Shown: piece by piece, positions 8,392 to 17,726 of the stretch | Layout of the letters: each line of letters starts with the position of its first letter | Numbering within the stretch: the first letter of the stretch is position 1 | Source: DLAJ01 sp964655525 | Lineage (GTDB): Bacteria; Bacillota; Clostridia; Lachnospirales; Lachnospiraceae | Length of the DNA: 64,000 nucleotides | NCBI GenBank assembly: GCA_964655525.1 | Contig: CAZZNE010000017.1 | Location: 22,281 to 86,280, forward strand | Reading direction: 5' to 3' | Notes under the pieces: model-generated | Database searches by the model: none | What the model was told of the DNA's origin: nothing | The model's input: the letters and a program-made list of their open reading frames with translations, nothing else | Translations under genes and position numbers: made by a program

Positions 8392-9243
8392 ATGAGACCT
8401 GTGGATTTACATGTTCATTCCAATAAATCAGACGGCTCCATGTCCCCCGCAGAGCTTGTGGAGCTTGCCGCACAAAAGGGGCTTCGCGCCTTTGCCCTGA
8501 CGGATCACGATACGATCGACGGTCTGAGCGAAGCCATGACTGCCGCTGCCGCCCATCCCGAATTGGAAGTCATCCCCGGCATCGAGCTTTCCTCTGAGTA
8601 TCATGGAAAGGACATTCACATTGTCGGGCTGTATCTCGATTACCATAATGAGGATTTTCTCGCGCAGCTCCATGATTTTCAGCACTCGCGCATGATGCGA
8701 AATGAAAAAATGTGCAACAACCTGCGTGAGGCCGGAATCGACATCACCTTTGAAAAATTGCAGGCGGAATATCCTGACAGCGTGATCACGCGGGCTCATT
8801 ATGCCCGTTATCTTCTCTCTCACGGCTATGTGCAGTCCCTCCCGGAAGCATTCGACCGTTACGTTGGAGATCACACCCGTTATTTTGTTCCGCGTGAAAA
8901 AATCACACCGATGCAGGCGGTAACACTCATCCGAAAGGCAGACGGCATTCCCATTCTCGCCCACCCGACGCTCTATCACATGAGCGACGCACATTTGGAG
9001 GAATTGATCGTACTCTTAAAAGACGCCGGACTGACCGGCATGGAATGCATCTACAGCACGTTTACTCCCGCTGAGGAACGCGCCATGAAACGGCTCGCCG
9101 ACCGCCACGGACTTTTATACAGCGGCGGCTCGGATTTCCACGGTAAAGCAAAGCCGAACCTGGAGCTCGGCACGGGATACGGTCATCTTTTCGTACCCGA
9201 GACGATATTGGATGAACTTTTGAAATTTGTAAAAAACTCATGA
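8392..9243 (+). CDS. PHP-domain metal-dependent phosphoesterase
   Basis: 283 residues from this start. PHP signature motifs are clear: DLHVHSNKSDGS near the N terminus, ALTDHDTIDG, PGIELSS, ILAHPTLY and GGSDFHGK near the C terminus, all metal ligands of the PHP (polymerase and histidinol phosphatase) fold. It matches the stand-alone YciV/TrpH-like group, whose E. coli member degrades short RNA and nucleotide 3',5'-bisphosphates; the substrate here is an inference. The ATG at 8380 touches the AAAGGA ribosome site, so the ATG at 8392 is preferred. Confidence 0.85.
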   Translation: MRPVDLHVHSNKSDGSMSPAELVELAAQKGLRAFALTDHDTIDGLSEAMTAAAAHPELEVIPGIELSSEYHGKDIHIVGLYLDYHNEDFLAQLHDFQHSRMMRNEKMCNNLREAGIDITFEKLQAEYPDSVITRAHYARYLLSHGYVQSLPEAFDRYVGDHTRYFVPREKITPMQAVTLIRKADGIPILAHPTLYHMSDAHLEELIVLLKDAGLTGMECIYSTFTPAEERAMKRLADRHGLLYSGGSDFHGKAKPNLELGTGYGHLFVPETILDELLKFVKNS

Positions 9244-9275
9244 AATCTCTTTATGAGCAATAGGAGAAAAAGAAC

Positions 9276-10097
9276 ATGCAGAGAAAAATCCTGTTCACCG
9301 ATTTGGATGGAACCCTTCTGGATGACAAAAAACAAATATCAGAGCGCACAAAAAAGGCTCTCTATAAGCTGAATGAACAGGGGCATGTCCTTGTTTTTAC
9401 GACCGGCCGCCCTTTAGGCAGCGTATTGGAGGCACGCACTGCGCTGGAGCTGTGCTTCCCCGATTCCTATATCATCTCCTATAACGGCAGCCTGATCTGG
9501 CACTGTGATTCCAATACACCCGTTATAGAACATACGATCCGCATGGACGACGTACGTACCATTCTTGCAGAAACGCATGCGCTGGACATCCACTGTCATA
9601 CCTATGAAAACGATACGATTCTCTTTGAGCGCGACCGTACAGAGCTTTCCTACTACCGCACGCATATCCATCTTCCTGCGCGCGTAGTGTCGGATATTCC
9701 GTCTGCTCTCAGCAAAGAACCTTATAAACTGATCTCTATCCATTTAGAGGACCATGCTCTTTTGGAGGAGCTTAAGAGGCGGGTGCTTGCGAAGCTTTCC
9801 GCCCGGATCACAGCCGTATTTTCCAATGAATATTATCTTGAATTTTATCCGATCGACTCCGGCAAAGGAAACGCGGTCAAGGATCTCTGTAGCGCACTTT
9901 CCATCCCGCTTGCCGACGCTGCCGCCATCGGCGACGAAGCGAACGACATTTCCATGATCGACGCCGCTGGTCTGGGTTGTGCGATCGCAAACGCAAAGCC
10001 GGCTGTGAAGGAGCATGCCGATTTCATCACCGCCAACGACAATAATCATGACGGGATTTGCGATCTGTTGGAATATTTTTTTGCCATCTCTATTTAA
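9276..10097 (+). CDS. Cof-type HAD-superfamily phosphatase
   Basis: 273 residues, typical for HAD class IIB hydrolases. Motif I is DLDGTLLDD at 9-17, motif II FTTGRP, motif III lysine in PIDSGKGNAV, and motif IV is GDEANDISM. These cytosolic enzymes dephosphorylate sugar phosphates or flavin nucleotides; the substrate cannot be told from the sequence. A GGAG site lies upstream of ATG 9276. It follows the PHP gene by 32 bases, probably co-transcribed. A second Cof-type gene lies at 10865 on the other strand. Confidence 0.9.
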   Translation: MQRKILFTDLDGTLLDDKKQISERTKKALYKLNEQGHVLVFTTGRPLGSVLEARTALELCFPDSYIISYNGSLIWHCDSNTPVIEHTIRMDDVRTILAETHALDIHCHTYENDTILFERDRTELSYYRTHIHLPARVVSDIPSALSKEPYKLISIHLEDHALLEELKRRVLAKLSARITAVFSNEYYLEFYPIDSGKGNAVKDLCSALSIPLADAAAIGDEANDISMIDAAGLGCAIANAKPAVKEHADFITANDNNHDGICDLLEYFFAISI

Positions 10098-10210
10098 AAT
10101 TCGTGTTGCAGCCCGGACTCCGCGACTTTATCATGATACAAAATCAAACCGTTCGCAAAAGTTAAGTCTTGTTTATATTATTTTCCAAAAACAGTCAAAA
10201 TATATGTTTT

Positions 10211-10453
10211 TCACCAATCAACATTATCGAACACCTCAAGCCCTAATATCGTAACGACTGTTCCCTCATAATAAGTCCGCCCAGAATCAAGCGGCGCCAA
10301 GGCATGCACCGATTTGACACTGTACAGAATGGCGCGGTACTCAACGCTTCCGCCATCCTTATAATGGATCGGTACGGGAACTAAGAGAATGACCGCGAGC
10401 AATATGCCAAGCACAATCCTCACTTTCTTTTTCTTTCCTGAAACTTTATTCAT
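10211..10453 (-). CDS. Small membrane-anchored protein of unknown function
   Basis: 80 residues from the ATG at 10453, chosen because a GAGGAG site lies eight bases before it; a longer frame reaching 10534 would overlap the upstream gene and has no ribosome site. A basic start (MNKVSGKKKK) and one hydrophobic helix are followed by a short extracytoplasmic part containing YKDGGSVEYRAILYSV and TVVTILGLEVFDN. I have seen similar short proteins in Clostridia but know no function. It is the last gene of the minus-strand run starting at pheA. Confidence 0.65.
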   Translation of the reverse strand: MNKVSGKKKKVRIVLGILLAVILLVPVPIHYKDGGSVEYRAILYSVKSVHALAPLDSGRTYYEGTVVTILGLEVFDNVDW

Positions 10454-10520
10454 CCGTATTCTCCTCTTCTCTTTGTGTAAGCAACAATTCCAAATAATTC
10501 CTTGATTTCTCCGGGTATTC

Positions 10521-10787
10521 TCAGCCTTCCACAATTAAATAACGACCGTCCCCGATTGTGAATACTTCGGATGCATTCAGAATGTCCTGCTCAGCAGCGC
10601 CTTCCACATCAATGCCTTCCTCATCGAAATATTCCAATACTTCTTTTAAGGAATCCACGATGACTGCCATGCAGTCCTCCAAAAATTCCTCCGCTTCTTC
10701 TCTTGTTTCGGCAACACGCTCTGTAAAAAGCTGTCCCTGTTTTTCTAAAAATACATCTAATACGGCATCGTCATAAATCTGCATCAT
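10521..10787 (-). CDS. Small acidic protein of unknown function
   Basis: 88 residues, strongly acidic (about a quarter Glu/Asp), mostly predicted helix, no signal peptide or membrane segment. A GAAAGGAG site sits right before the start, where two ATG codons (10787 and 10784) are both possible. It lies between a Cof-type phosphatase gene and a small membrane protein gene on the same strand. I do not recognise the family. Confidence 0.7.
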   Translation of the reverse strand: MMQIYDDAVLDVFLEKQGQLFTERVAETREEAEEFLEDCMAVIVDSLKEVLEYFDEEGIDVEGAAEQDILNASEVFTIGDGRYLIVEG

Positions 10788-10864
10788 GCTGCTCCTTTCT
10801 TCTGTACTTTTTTAGGGGAATCCGCTTGGAAGCAGCATATTTCCACTGCAAACCCGTGCGCAGC

Positions 10865-11695
10865 TCACTCCCCGCCAAATGTGTTCCGTAGTACTTGATA
10901 CACGCCCTTTTGCGCGTAACCGGGACATCGGTGATTTGCCGCCTGCTTCACGGCATCGCACGCGTTTTCCACCGCATAGCTCATGCCCGCCGCTTTCATC
11001 ATGCCGATGTCGTTCTCATTATCTCCAAAAACCATTGTCTCCTCGCGATTTATGGAAAAATACTCCTGCACAAAACGGATGGCGTTTCCCTTATCCACTG
11101 CCGCGTCCATAAAGTCAATCCATTCTTCGCCTGCCATGCACACCTTGACATGTGCTTTCCAGCGCGGGATCAATTCCCCCTCCGCTACGCTGCGGACGCT
11201 ATCTTTATGATACATGGCACATTTGATGATCTGCGGATCGTCCTTCAGCACATCCGATACAACCTCCATCTGATTATGGTAACTGTCACGAATGAGACGG
11301 ATAAAAGCGTCATCCCTGCTCTCCAACAGACTTCCCTGCGGCGTCGATACCACAAATTCATAGCCCTCGCCGCAGGCGCGCATCTGGCGGATGATCTCAT
11401 GCGCCTGCTCCTTTCGCATATCCGTTACGGAAAGCGTCTCACCCCGATAAACAATATGCGCACCGTTTTCGGCAATATAAAGAATATCCTCCCCCGCTTG
11501 GGCAAACATCCTGCGTATACTGTGATACTGCCGTCCGCTTGCCACACAGCACAAAATCCCCCGTGCAGTCAGTTTTCGAAACATCTGCACGATCTCGGGA
11601 TAGACGTCCGGCGAAGAATCCTTGACCAGCGTGCCGTCAATATCGGTTGCGACAAGGCGGATGCCCTTTCCTAAGTCTCTGTTTGTCTTTTCCAT
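10865..11695 (-). CDS. Cof-type HAD-superfamily phosphatase
   Basis: 276 residues from the ATG at 11695, which has a GGAAAGGA site five bases upstream; the frame extends further but without support. HAD motif I is ATDIDGTLV, motif II CVASGRQ, motif III lysine in AAVDKGNAI, motif IV FGDNENDIGM. Cytosolic sugar- or nucleotide-phosphate phosphatase of unknown substrate. It follows maf by 77 bases. It is not a close duplicate of the gene at 9276. Confidence 0.9.
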   Translation of the reverse strand: MEKTNRDLGKGIRLVATDIDGTLVKDSSPDVYPEIVQMFRKLTARGILCCVASGRQYHSIRRMFAQAGEDILYIAENGAHIVYRGETLSVTDMRKEQAHEIIRQMRACGEGYEFVVSTPQGSLLESRDDAFIRLIRDSYHNQMEVVSDVLKDDPQIIKCAMYHKDSVRSVAEGELIPRWKAHVKVCMAGEEWIDFMDAAVDKGNAIRFVQEYFSINREETMVFGDNENDIGMMKAAGMSYAVENACDAVKQAANHRCPGYAQKGVYQVLRNTFGGE

Positions 11696-11772
11696 GTTCG
11701 TCCTTTCCTTACTCATGCCATGCGTCTTTCCGCGCCAAACTGCCGCACTTTCCATTCCTATACGTCTTCCTG

Positions 11773-12414
11773 TCAGGCGGTGGTCTGCTCTTTACCGCTC
11801 ACTGCGCCGATCTCCTGCACGAGACGCGCAAGCGGCAGACCGACCACATTATAATAGTCTCCCTCTATCCGGCTCACATATGCGGCAAAGCATCCCTGTA
11901 TGCCGTAAGCGCCCGCTTTGTCAAGCGGTTCGCCTGTGCACACATATTCTTTGATCTGTCCGTGCGTCATCGGCACAAACATAACCTCCGTACGCTCAAA
12001 AAAGCAATTCTGCCCGTGCGGGTATAACAGCGTAACCCCGGTATAAACCTGATGCGTCCTCCCCTGCAGGCGTGTGAGCATCTGCACGGCATCGTCCGCA
12101 TCCTTCGGCTTTCCCAAAACCACGCCGTCTATGGCAACGACCGTGTCGGCGGCAATGATAAGATACGGCTTTTCGCTCTCTGTCCGATACTGCGCAAGTA
12201 CCTCCCGCGCCTTCGCCGCAGAAAGCTCCATGACGATCTGCTCCGGCGCCGTCTGCGTCGTGACTTCCTCACCGTCACTTGTTATCACCTGAAACGCAAT
12301 GCCGATCTGCGTCAAAAGCTCCCTTCGCCTCGGTGACGCCGATGCCAATATGATCTCGTACCGTCTGTTGATCTCTCCGATTTCCACTGTTCTATCCTGC
12401 TCTTTCTTTACCAC
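11773..12414 (-). CDS. maf: Maf-like nucleotide pyrophosphatase
   Basis: 213 residues. The Maf signature ILASASPRRRELL begins near residue 22, and later motifs (IIAADTVV, GKPKDADDA, LLGR-like LTRLQGRTHQVYTG) are present. The family hydrolyses dTTP, UTP and modified nucleotides to monophosphates and is linked to septum control in Bacillus. It lies downstream of ppk with a 66-base gap on the same strand. Confidence 0.92.
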   Translation of the reverse strand: MVKKEQDRTVEIGEINRRYEIILASASPRRRELLTQIGIAFQVITSDGEEVTTQTAPEQIVMELSAAKAREVLAQYRTESEKPYLIIAADTVVAIDGVVLGKPKDADDAVQMLTRLQGRTHQVYTGVTLLYPHGQNCFFERTEVMFVPMTHGQIKEYVCTGEPLDKAGAYGIQGCFAAYVSRIEGDYYNVVGLPLARLVQEIGAVSGKEQTTA

Positions 12415-12480
12415 GTAATATTGCTGCCTCTCACATAGTCTCCGCTGTCAACTCTCTGTTCCGCCGCTTCCAGCTGCCGC

Positions 12481-14613
12481 TTACGCTTCGGAAATATGGG
12501 TCTCCGGAATAAAGACCCGCTCATTCGCTATAATGTCTTTCTGCTTTGCCGCTTCCTTCGCTTCCTTACAAAATGCATCCTGACAACTGTATGCTTCCCT
12601 GCCGCGGCGTTCCGTTTTCACATAACTGCCGTCGCTCTGGCAGATATGCGCCTTGACATTGTCTTTTAGCTGCGCCTGCAAGATATGAAGTGCCTGCGCC
12701 TTCAAATCCTCATCCTCGATCGGGAACAGGATTTCCACCCGCCGCTCCAGATTTCTCGGCATCCAGTCCGCACTTCCCATATAAATCTCCGGGTTTCCGT
12801 CATTTTCAAAATAGAAGATCCGCGCGTGCTCCAAAAAATTACCGACGATGGAACGCACATGAATATGCTCGCTGACGCCGGGAATCCCTACCTTCAAGCA
12901 GCAAATACCTCGCACGATCATTTCAATCGTAACCCCTGCGGCGGAGGCTTCATACAGCGCCTCGATCACATCACGATCACAAAGAGAATTGACCTTTGCA
13001 ATGATATGCGCCTTGTTCCCGTTCCTTGCATGCTCCGTCTCTCTGCGGATCAGATACAGAAAACGCTGTTTTAACCATAACGGCGCAAGCGCAAGCTTAT
13101 TCCAGGAAAGCGGCTCCGAATAACCGGAAAGCATATTGAATACTGCCGTCGCATCCTCACCGATCTCCTCGTTGCAGGTGAGCAGACCCGTATCCGTATA
13201 AATCTTTGCAGTTGCGTCATTATAATTGCCCGTACCGAGATGCACATAACGGCGGATGCCGTCTTCCTCCCGTCTAACAACGAGTGTTATTTTACTGTGC
13301 GTTTTCAGACCGACCAATCCGTAAATCACGTGGCATCCCGCTTTTTCCAGCTTTTTCGCCCACACAATATTATGTTCTTCATCAAAACGCGCTTTTAATT
13401 CCACGAGCACCGAAACCTGTTTGCCATTGTCCGCCGCCTGCGCCAACGCCGCAATGATCGGTGAATTGCCGCTGACACGGTAAAGCGTCTGCTTGATTGC
13501 AAGCACGTCCGGATCTTTCGCTGCCGATTTGATGAAGTCAACCACCGGCGTGAACGACTGGTATGGATGATGCAGCAGAATGTCCCCCTTTTTGATCTGT
13601 TCAAATATATCTGCATCGGGCGGCAGCTTCGGATGAGGCTGCGGGCAGTATTCCTCCCGCTTGAGCTGTTCAAAGCCCTCCAGCCCGTACATTTTCATTA
13701 AAAAAGTAAGATCCAGCGGCCCGTTGATCTCATAAATATCTTCCTCGCTGATCGCAAGCTCCCGCTTGATCACCTTAAGAAGCCGCTCGTCCATTCCCTT
13801 CTCGACTTCTAATCGGATTGCCTGCCCCCACTGACGCTTCTTTAACTGTTTTTCGATCTCCTTTAATAAGTCCTCCGCCTCGTCCTCCTCAATCGTCAGA
13901 TCGGCATTTCTCATGATCCGGAACGGGTGGGCGCAAATAATATCATAATTTAAGAAAAGTTTGCTGATATTTCTTTCAATGACCTCTTCCAATAGTATAA
14001 CACTTGTGACCCCGTTTTCTGCGGGCAGCGATACGATCCGCGGCAGAACGCTCGGCACCTGCACTGTGGCAAATTCCGCCTCTTCCTCTGTTCCCTTTTT
14101 CAGTAAAAGCGCGCCGAGATTCAGCGATTTATTGCGGATGAGCGGAAACGGCCGCGACGAATCCACCGCCATCGGCGTGAGCACAGGATAAACATTGTCC
14201 TCAAAGTAACGGTCCAGATATTCTCCTTCTTTTTTTGTCAACTCCTCATGATGCTCGATCACACGCAGTCCGTTCGCCTTCAGCTGCGGCACAAGCGCAC
14301 TCTTGTAAACGGCATACTGCTCCTTCACGAGCTCATGCGCCTCCGCCTCCAGCAGGGTAAGCTGCTGTTTCGGCGTCAGCCCCGCAATATCCGCTTTTTT
14401 GTAGCCGGCATTTACCATATCTTTTAAGGACGCGACACGAATCATAAAAAACTCATCCAGATTAGACGCGGTAATGCTCAAAAATTTTAACCGTTCAAAC
14501 AACGGATTCTGTTTATCCTTCGCCTCCGAAAGAACACGCTTATTGAATAGCAGCCAGCTTAACTCCCTGTTCGTATAATATGCCGGATTTCCGAAATCAA
14601 TCGTCTCTGCCAA
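12481..14613 (-). CDS. ppk: Polyphosphate kinase 1
   Basis: About 710 residues. PPK1 makes inorganic polyphosphate from ATP. The N-terminal domain begins with the typical YYTNRELSWLLFNKRVL, and the catalytic half contains YVHLGTGNYN with the phosphohistidine region, KTHSKITLVVR and RGICCLKVG. It pairs with the downstream-acting ppx gene 101 bases upstream on the same strand, so synthesis and breakdown of polyphosphate are encoded together. The TTG at 14613 has a GAGGGGG site seven bases upstream; the frame also has an ATG at 14643 without a good site. Confidence 0.95.
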   Translation of the reverse strand: MAETIDFGNPAYYTNRELSWLLFNKRVLSEAKDKQNPLFERLKFLSITASNLDEFFMIRVASLKDMVNAGYKKADIAGLTPKQQLTLLEAEAHELVKEQYAVYKSALVPQLKANGLRVIEHHEELTKKEGEYLDRYFEDNVYPVLTPMAVDSSRPFPLIRNKSLNLGALLLKKGTEEEAEFATVQVPSVLPRIVSLPAENGVTSVILLEEVIERNISKLFLNYDIICAHPFRIMRNADLTIEEDEAEDLLKEIEKQLKKRQWGQAIRLEVEKGMDERLLKVIKRELAISEEDIYEINGPLDLTFLMKMYGLEGFEQLKREEYCPQPHPKLPPDADIFEQIKKGDILLHHPYQSFTPVVDFIKSAAKDPDVLAIKQTLYRVSGNSPIIAALAQAADNGKQVSVLVELKARFDEEHNIVWAKKLEKAGCHVIYGLVGLKTHSKITLVVRREEDGIRRYVHLGTGNYNDATAKIYTDTGLLTCNEEIGEDATAVFNMLSGYSEPLSWNKLALAPLWLKQRFLYLIRRETEHARNGNKAHIIAKVNSLCDRDVIEALYEASAAGVTIEMIVRGICCLKVGIPGVSEHIHVRSIVGNFLEHARIFYFENDGNPEIYMGSADWMPRNLERRVEILFPIEDEDLKAQALHILQAQLKDNVKAHICQSDGSYVKTERRGREAYSCQDAFCKEAKEAAKQKDIIANERVFIPETHISEA

Positions 14614-14713
14614 ACGAATTCCCCCTCTTTCCATCATTTTCAACTATTTCTTTCGCGTGCAGACCATACACAAAACGTCTTGTAACGCAAGCTGTCAAAC
14701 CTCTTCTCACGCT

Positions 14714-16255
14714 CTATGCCCGCTTCCGATGAATGACCGGTCTGACACTATATACTTCCTCAAAAAAATCGGCGCGGCTTATGAACAAGCCCTTCTCCAA
14801 CGTAATGTCCGTCGCCGAATCCACATATAGCAACAGCTCCTGCTCTTTCAACTGTGCCCGGATGTTCTTAAATTTCTGCTTATGACTGCGGTCCAGTCCG
14901 TTCGCAACGCGGAGGATCGCCGTCAGCTTCGCGATCACCAAATATACGCTCTGATCAATATTCTCGTTTTCCGAAAATTCCCTGTACGAAGAGAATTCCA
15001 AATGATTATACTTCACTACATTTGCCACGATCACCCTCTCCGTATGGGACAGTCCGATGATCTCCGTAGAAAGAATGATACTGTACGAGCACTCACTCAC
15101 ATTGTTCAAGCTAATATATTTTCCGCAGTCATGCAGGCGCGTCGCAATCTGCAATAACAGCCGTTCTCTTTTTCCTAATCCATGAATTTTTTTCATGCTA
15201 TCGTAGATCGTGAGCGCAATGGACTCCAGCGTATCGCTTCTTTTTCTGCTTCCCATGTAGCGTTTGCTGATATTTTTTGCGCAGGCGATGATGTCCTGTT
15301 CAAAATCATGCGTAACGGAAATGAGCTTCGTGCGCTCCGCATACTCATAGGCAATCCCGTCACAGAGCGTCACGCCGGGCGCCCAGATCATATTCGCTCC
15401 GCTGATTTCCATGACCTGAGACGTGATCACCGCCGAAATATAAAGGAGATTGCTGTTTTCCTCAGTAATACCGAGCCGCTCGGCAATCTGTCTGTTTGTA
15501 TAGTGATCCGCCTGCTCCATGAATTTTCCATAGGTTTCCTTGTCAACATAGCCCGGAGCCGGGCCGCCAAGCATTCTTTTTTGCAGCATCATGGAAATAT
15601 AATCGTCCACAACAATGAGATGCTTGATCGTATTATCCTTCAGATACAGCTTCTTAAATACGGCAAGCTGGTTGTCAATCATTTCCCGCAGCAGCTCATG
15701 AACCTGACTCCGCTTGGGATTGAGCTTTTGCAGGCGGTCATTTAAGCGCAGCACGCCAAGACGCATGTTCTGCGTCGTCACAAGCGTATCCTTTTCAAAA
15801 AGAGAAAGCTGGATGGAGCCGCCGCCAATGTCGGCGATCAGCGTGCCCTCCTCTATGATCCGGTTAAAATCCTCGCCCTTTGACGCGATTGCCTTGTAAT
15901 CAAGGAAACGCTGCTCCGAGTTGCTGAGAATGCTGACCTCTATACCCGTTCTCTGCTTAATCTGATCCAGTATAATGAGCACATTACTCGTCTCACGCAA
16001 AGCGCTCGTCCCATATGCTTTGTAGGCGCTGACCTGATACGTCTTCATGATATTCGTAAATTCCCGCAGCACCCTGCACAGCTCATCCATATTCTCATAG
16101 CTGATCTTACCGGAAGCATAGCTGTCCGAGCCAAGATCGATCCGATGCCTGATATGGTCGATCTCTCTTAATTTATTTTTTTTGGAAATCTCGAAAATTT
16201 TGATCGCCAGCTCATAGGAACCGACATCAATCGCCGCAAACGTTTTGACTGCCAT
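14714..16255 (-). CDS. ppx: Exopolyphosphatase / GppA-type phosphatase with HD domain
   Basis: 513 residues. The N-terminal actin-like Ppx/GppA domain shows AAIDVGSYELAIKIFEI at the start and the phosphate-binding ADIGGGSIQLSLF near residue 145. The C-terminal third (from about 315) is HD-like, with RLHDCGKYI and LSHTERVIVANV. It removes terminal phosphate from polyphosphate and possibly pppGpp. It sits directly before ppk and behind the DUF815 ATPase. Cytosolic. Confidence 0.92.
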   Translation of the reverse strand: MAVKTFAAIDVGSYELAIKIFEISKKNKLREIDHIRHRIDLGSDSYASGKISYENMDELCRVLREFTNIMKTYQVSAYKAYGTSALRETSNVLIILDQIKQRTGIEVSILSNSEQRFLDYKAIASKGEDFNRIIEEGTLIADIGGGSIQLSLFEKDTLVTTQNMRLGVLRLNDRLQKLNPKRSQVHELLREMIDNQLAVFKKLYLKDNTIKHLIVVDDYISMMLQKRMLGGPAPGYVDKETYGKFMEQADHYTNRQIAERLGITEENSNLLYISAVITSQVMEISGANMIWAPGVTLCDGIAYEYAERTKLISVTHDFEQDIIACAKNISKRYMGSRKRSDTLESIALTIYDSMKKIHGLGKRERLLLQIATRLHDCGKYISLNNVSECSYSIILSTEIIGLSHTERVIVANVVKYNHLEFSSYREFSENENIDQSVYLVIAKLTAILRVANGLDRSHKQKFKNIRAQLKEQELLLYVDSATDITLEKGLFISRADFFEEVYSVRPVIHRKRA

Positions 16256-16342
16256 TGCCTTCTCACCTCTTTGTCAGGTCATTCCAAAGCGCTCCTGCGC
16301 AATCATCATACGTTTGATGCGCACTCCGCTTTGCTTCGGCGC

Positions 16343-16368
16343 GGAGCAATGTCTAACGACATTGCTCC
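16343..16368 (-). terminator. Perfect hairpin spanning the stop codon of the DUF815 gene
   Basis: GGAGCAATGTC (16343-16353) and GACATTGCTCC (16358-16368) form a perfect 11-base stem with a 4-base loop. The stop codon (16355-16353) lies at the loop edge, so the last four codons form one arm. No T run follows; it may protect mRNA ends or slow transcription rather than end it. Confidence 0.55.
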
Positions 16369-17645
16369 ATGCCCATCAGGTTATCAATAAACTGCTGTGC
16401 CACGCGTCCCGATCTGCCTCCGTGCGCAAGCTCCCATTGATTTGCCTTAAGCAGAAGCTCCTCTTTCGGTATCGTGATTCCGTTCCGGTCTGCAAGCGCC
16501 GACACGATCTGCTCAAATTGCTGTTTATCGGGCGCGCCGAAGTAGATTGTCACGCCGAAACGGGATACAAGCGAGAGTTTCTCCTGCACCGTGTCATTCG
16601 TATGAAGCTCCTCGTCACGCTCCTCCTTGTCGCGGAAGCTCTCCCGGATCAGATGGCGCCTGTTCGATGTCGCATAAATGAGAATATTTTTCGGTCTTTT
16701 CTCCAGTCCGCCCTCGATGACCGCCTTGAGATATTTGTATTCTACCTCAAATTCCTCAAAACTTAAGTCATCCATATAAATGATAAATTTATAATTCCGG
16801 TTTTTAATCTGGGAAATGACATCATTCAGGCATTGGAACTGGTGCTTATACAACTCAATGATACGCAGTCCCCTGTCATAATACTGGTTGAGGATCCCTT
16901 TGATACAGGAAGATTTTCCGGTTCCCGCATCTCCGAACAGCAGGCAGTTGTTCGCGCTTCTTCCCGACACGAACGCCTCCGTATTGTCCGTCAGCTTCTT
17001 CTTGGCAAGCTCGTACCCGATCAGATCGTCTAAATGAACATGCTGAATATTTAATATAGGTTTAATAAATGCATGTGATCCCTGCTCCTCCACGCGAAAT
17101 GCCTTGTGGAGTCCGAATCTGCCGACGCCGTATTCCTGATAAAACTGCGTTAAGACCGTTTTGATCTCCTGTACCGTCGCACACTCCCCGAGCCACTGTG
17201 CGAGTGTGCATATCCGGTCTCTGATCCGCGTGTTATACACATGCCCCGCCGTCTCGCTCCGCTCATAATGCTCCACCATAGAAAAAGAAGGAATCGAAAG
17301 CCTCCGCATCATGGTTCCGAAATCATAGGAAAGAAATTCCCCGATGATCTCCATGTCATGCGCCGCCGCCTCATCCAACGTCCCCGTAATGCCGCCCACG
17401 ATCTCGCATGACTTACTGTATGGATTTTCGTCATTCACAAGAAGATCGGCAAGATAACAATGCCATACATTCCCATAAAAACCATGCTCTGCGGCACAGG
17501 TCAAAAGCCCGCCCACACATTCTGCGGCAAGCACGGAAAGTTCTCCGCTGTCTCTGTCTTCATACCGATGTACCAGCTGTGCCATTGACATAAAAATCGG
17601 ATTCTGTAATAAACCTCGATAAATTAATAACTGCTGTTCTTTCAT
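16353..17645 (-). CDS. DUF815-family AAA ATPase
   Basis: 430 residues from the ATG at 17645, which has GGAGG seven bases upstream. After a family-specific N-terminal helical part of about 190 residues, the AAA core shows Walker A GDAGTGKSS, Walker B IIYMDDLSFE, a sensor ATSNRRHL and an arginine-rich RESFRDKEERDEE stretch, then GGRSGRVAQQFI. DUF815 proteins are widespread and of unknown function. It lies between pheA and ppx on the same strand, with gaps of 81 and 97 bases. Confidence 0.85.
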   Translation of the reverse strand: MKEQQLLIYRGLLQNPIFMSMAQLVHRYEDRDSGELSVLAAECVGGLLTCAAEHGFYGNVWHCYLADLLVNDENPYSKSCEIVGGITGTLDEAAAHDMEIIGEFLSYDFGTMMRRLSIPSFSMVEHYERSETAGHVYNTRIRDRICTLAQWLGECATVQEIKTVLTQFYQEYGVGRFGLHKAFRVEEQGSHAFIKPILNIQHVHLDDLIGYELAKKKLTDNTEAFVSGRSANNCLLFGDAGTGKSSCIKGILNQYYDRGLRIIELYKHQFQCLNDVISQIKNRNYKFIIYMDDLSFEEFEVEYKYLKAVIEGGLEKRPKNILIYATSNRRHLIRESFRDKEERDEELHTNDTVQEKLSLVSRFGVTIYFGAPDKQQFEQIVSALADRNGITIPKEELLLKANQWELAHGGRSGRVAQQFIDNLMGMEQCR

Positions 17646-17726
17646 GTTAAGCCTCCATGTTGCCAATAGTCCGCAAATTTGCCGATTGAAAAATTTTTTA
17701 TTTTTCAATCTATCTCCCGTCTATGA

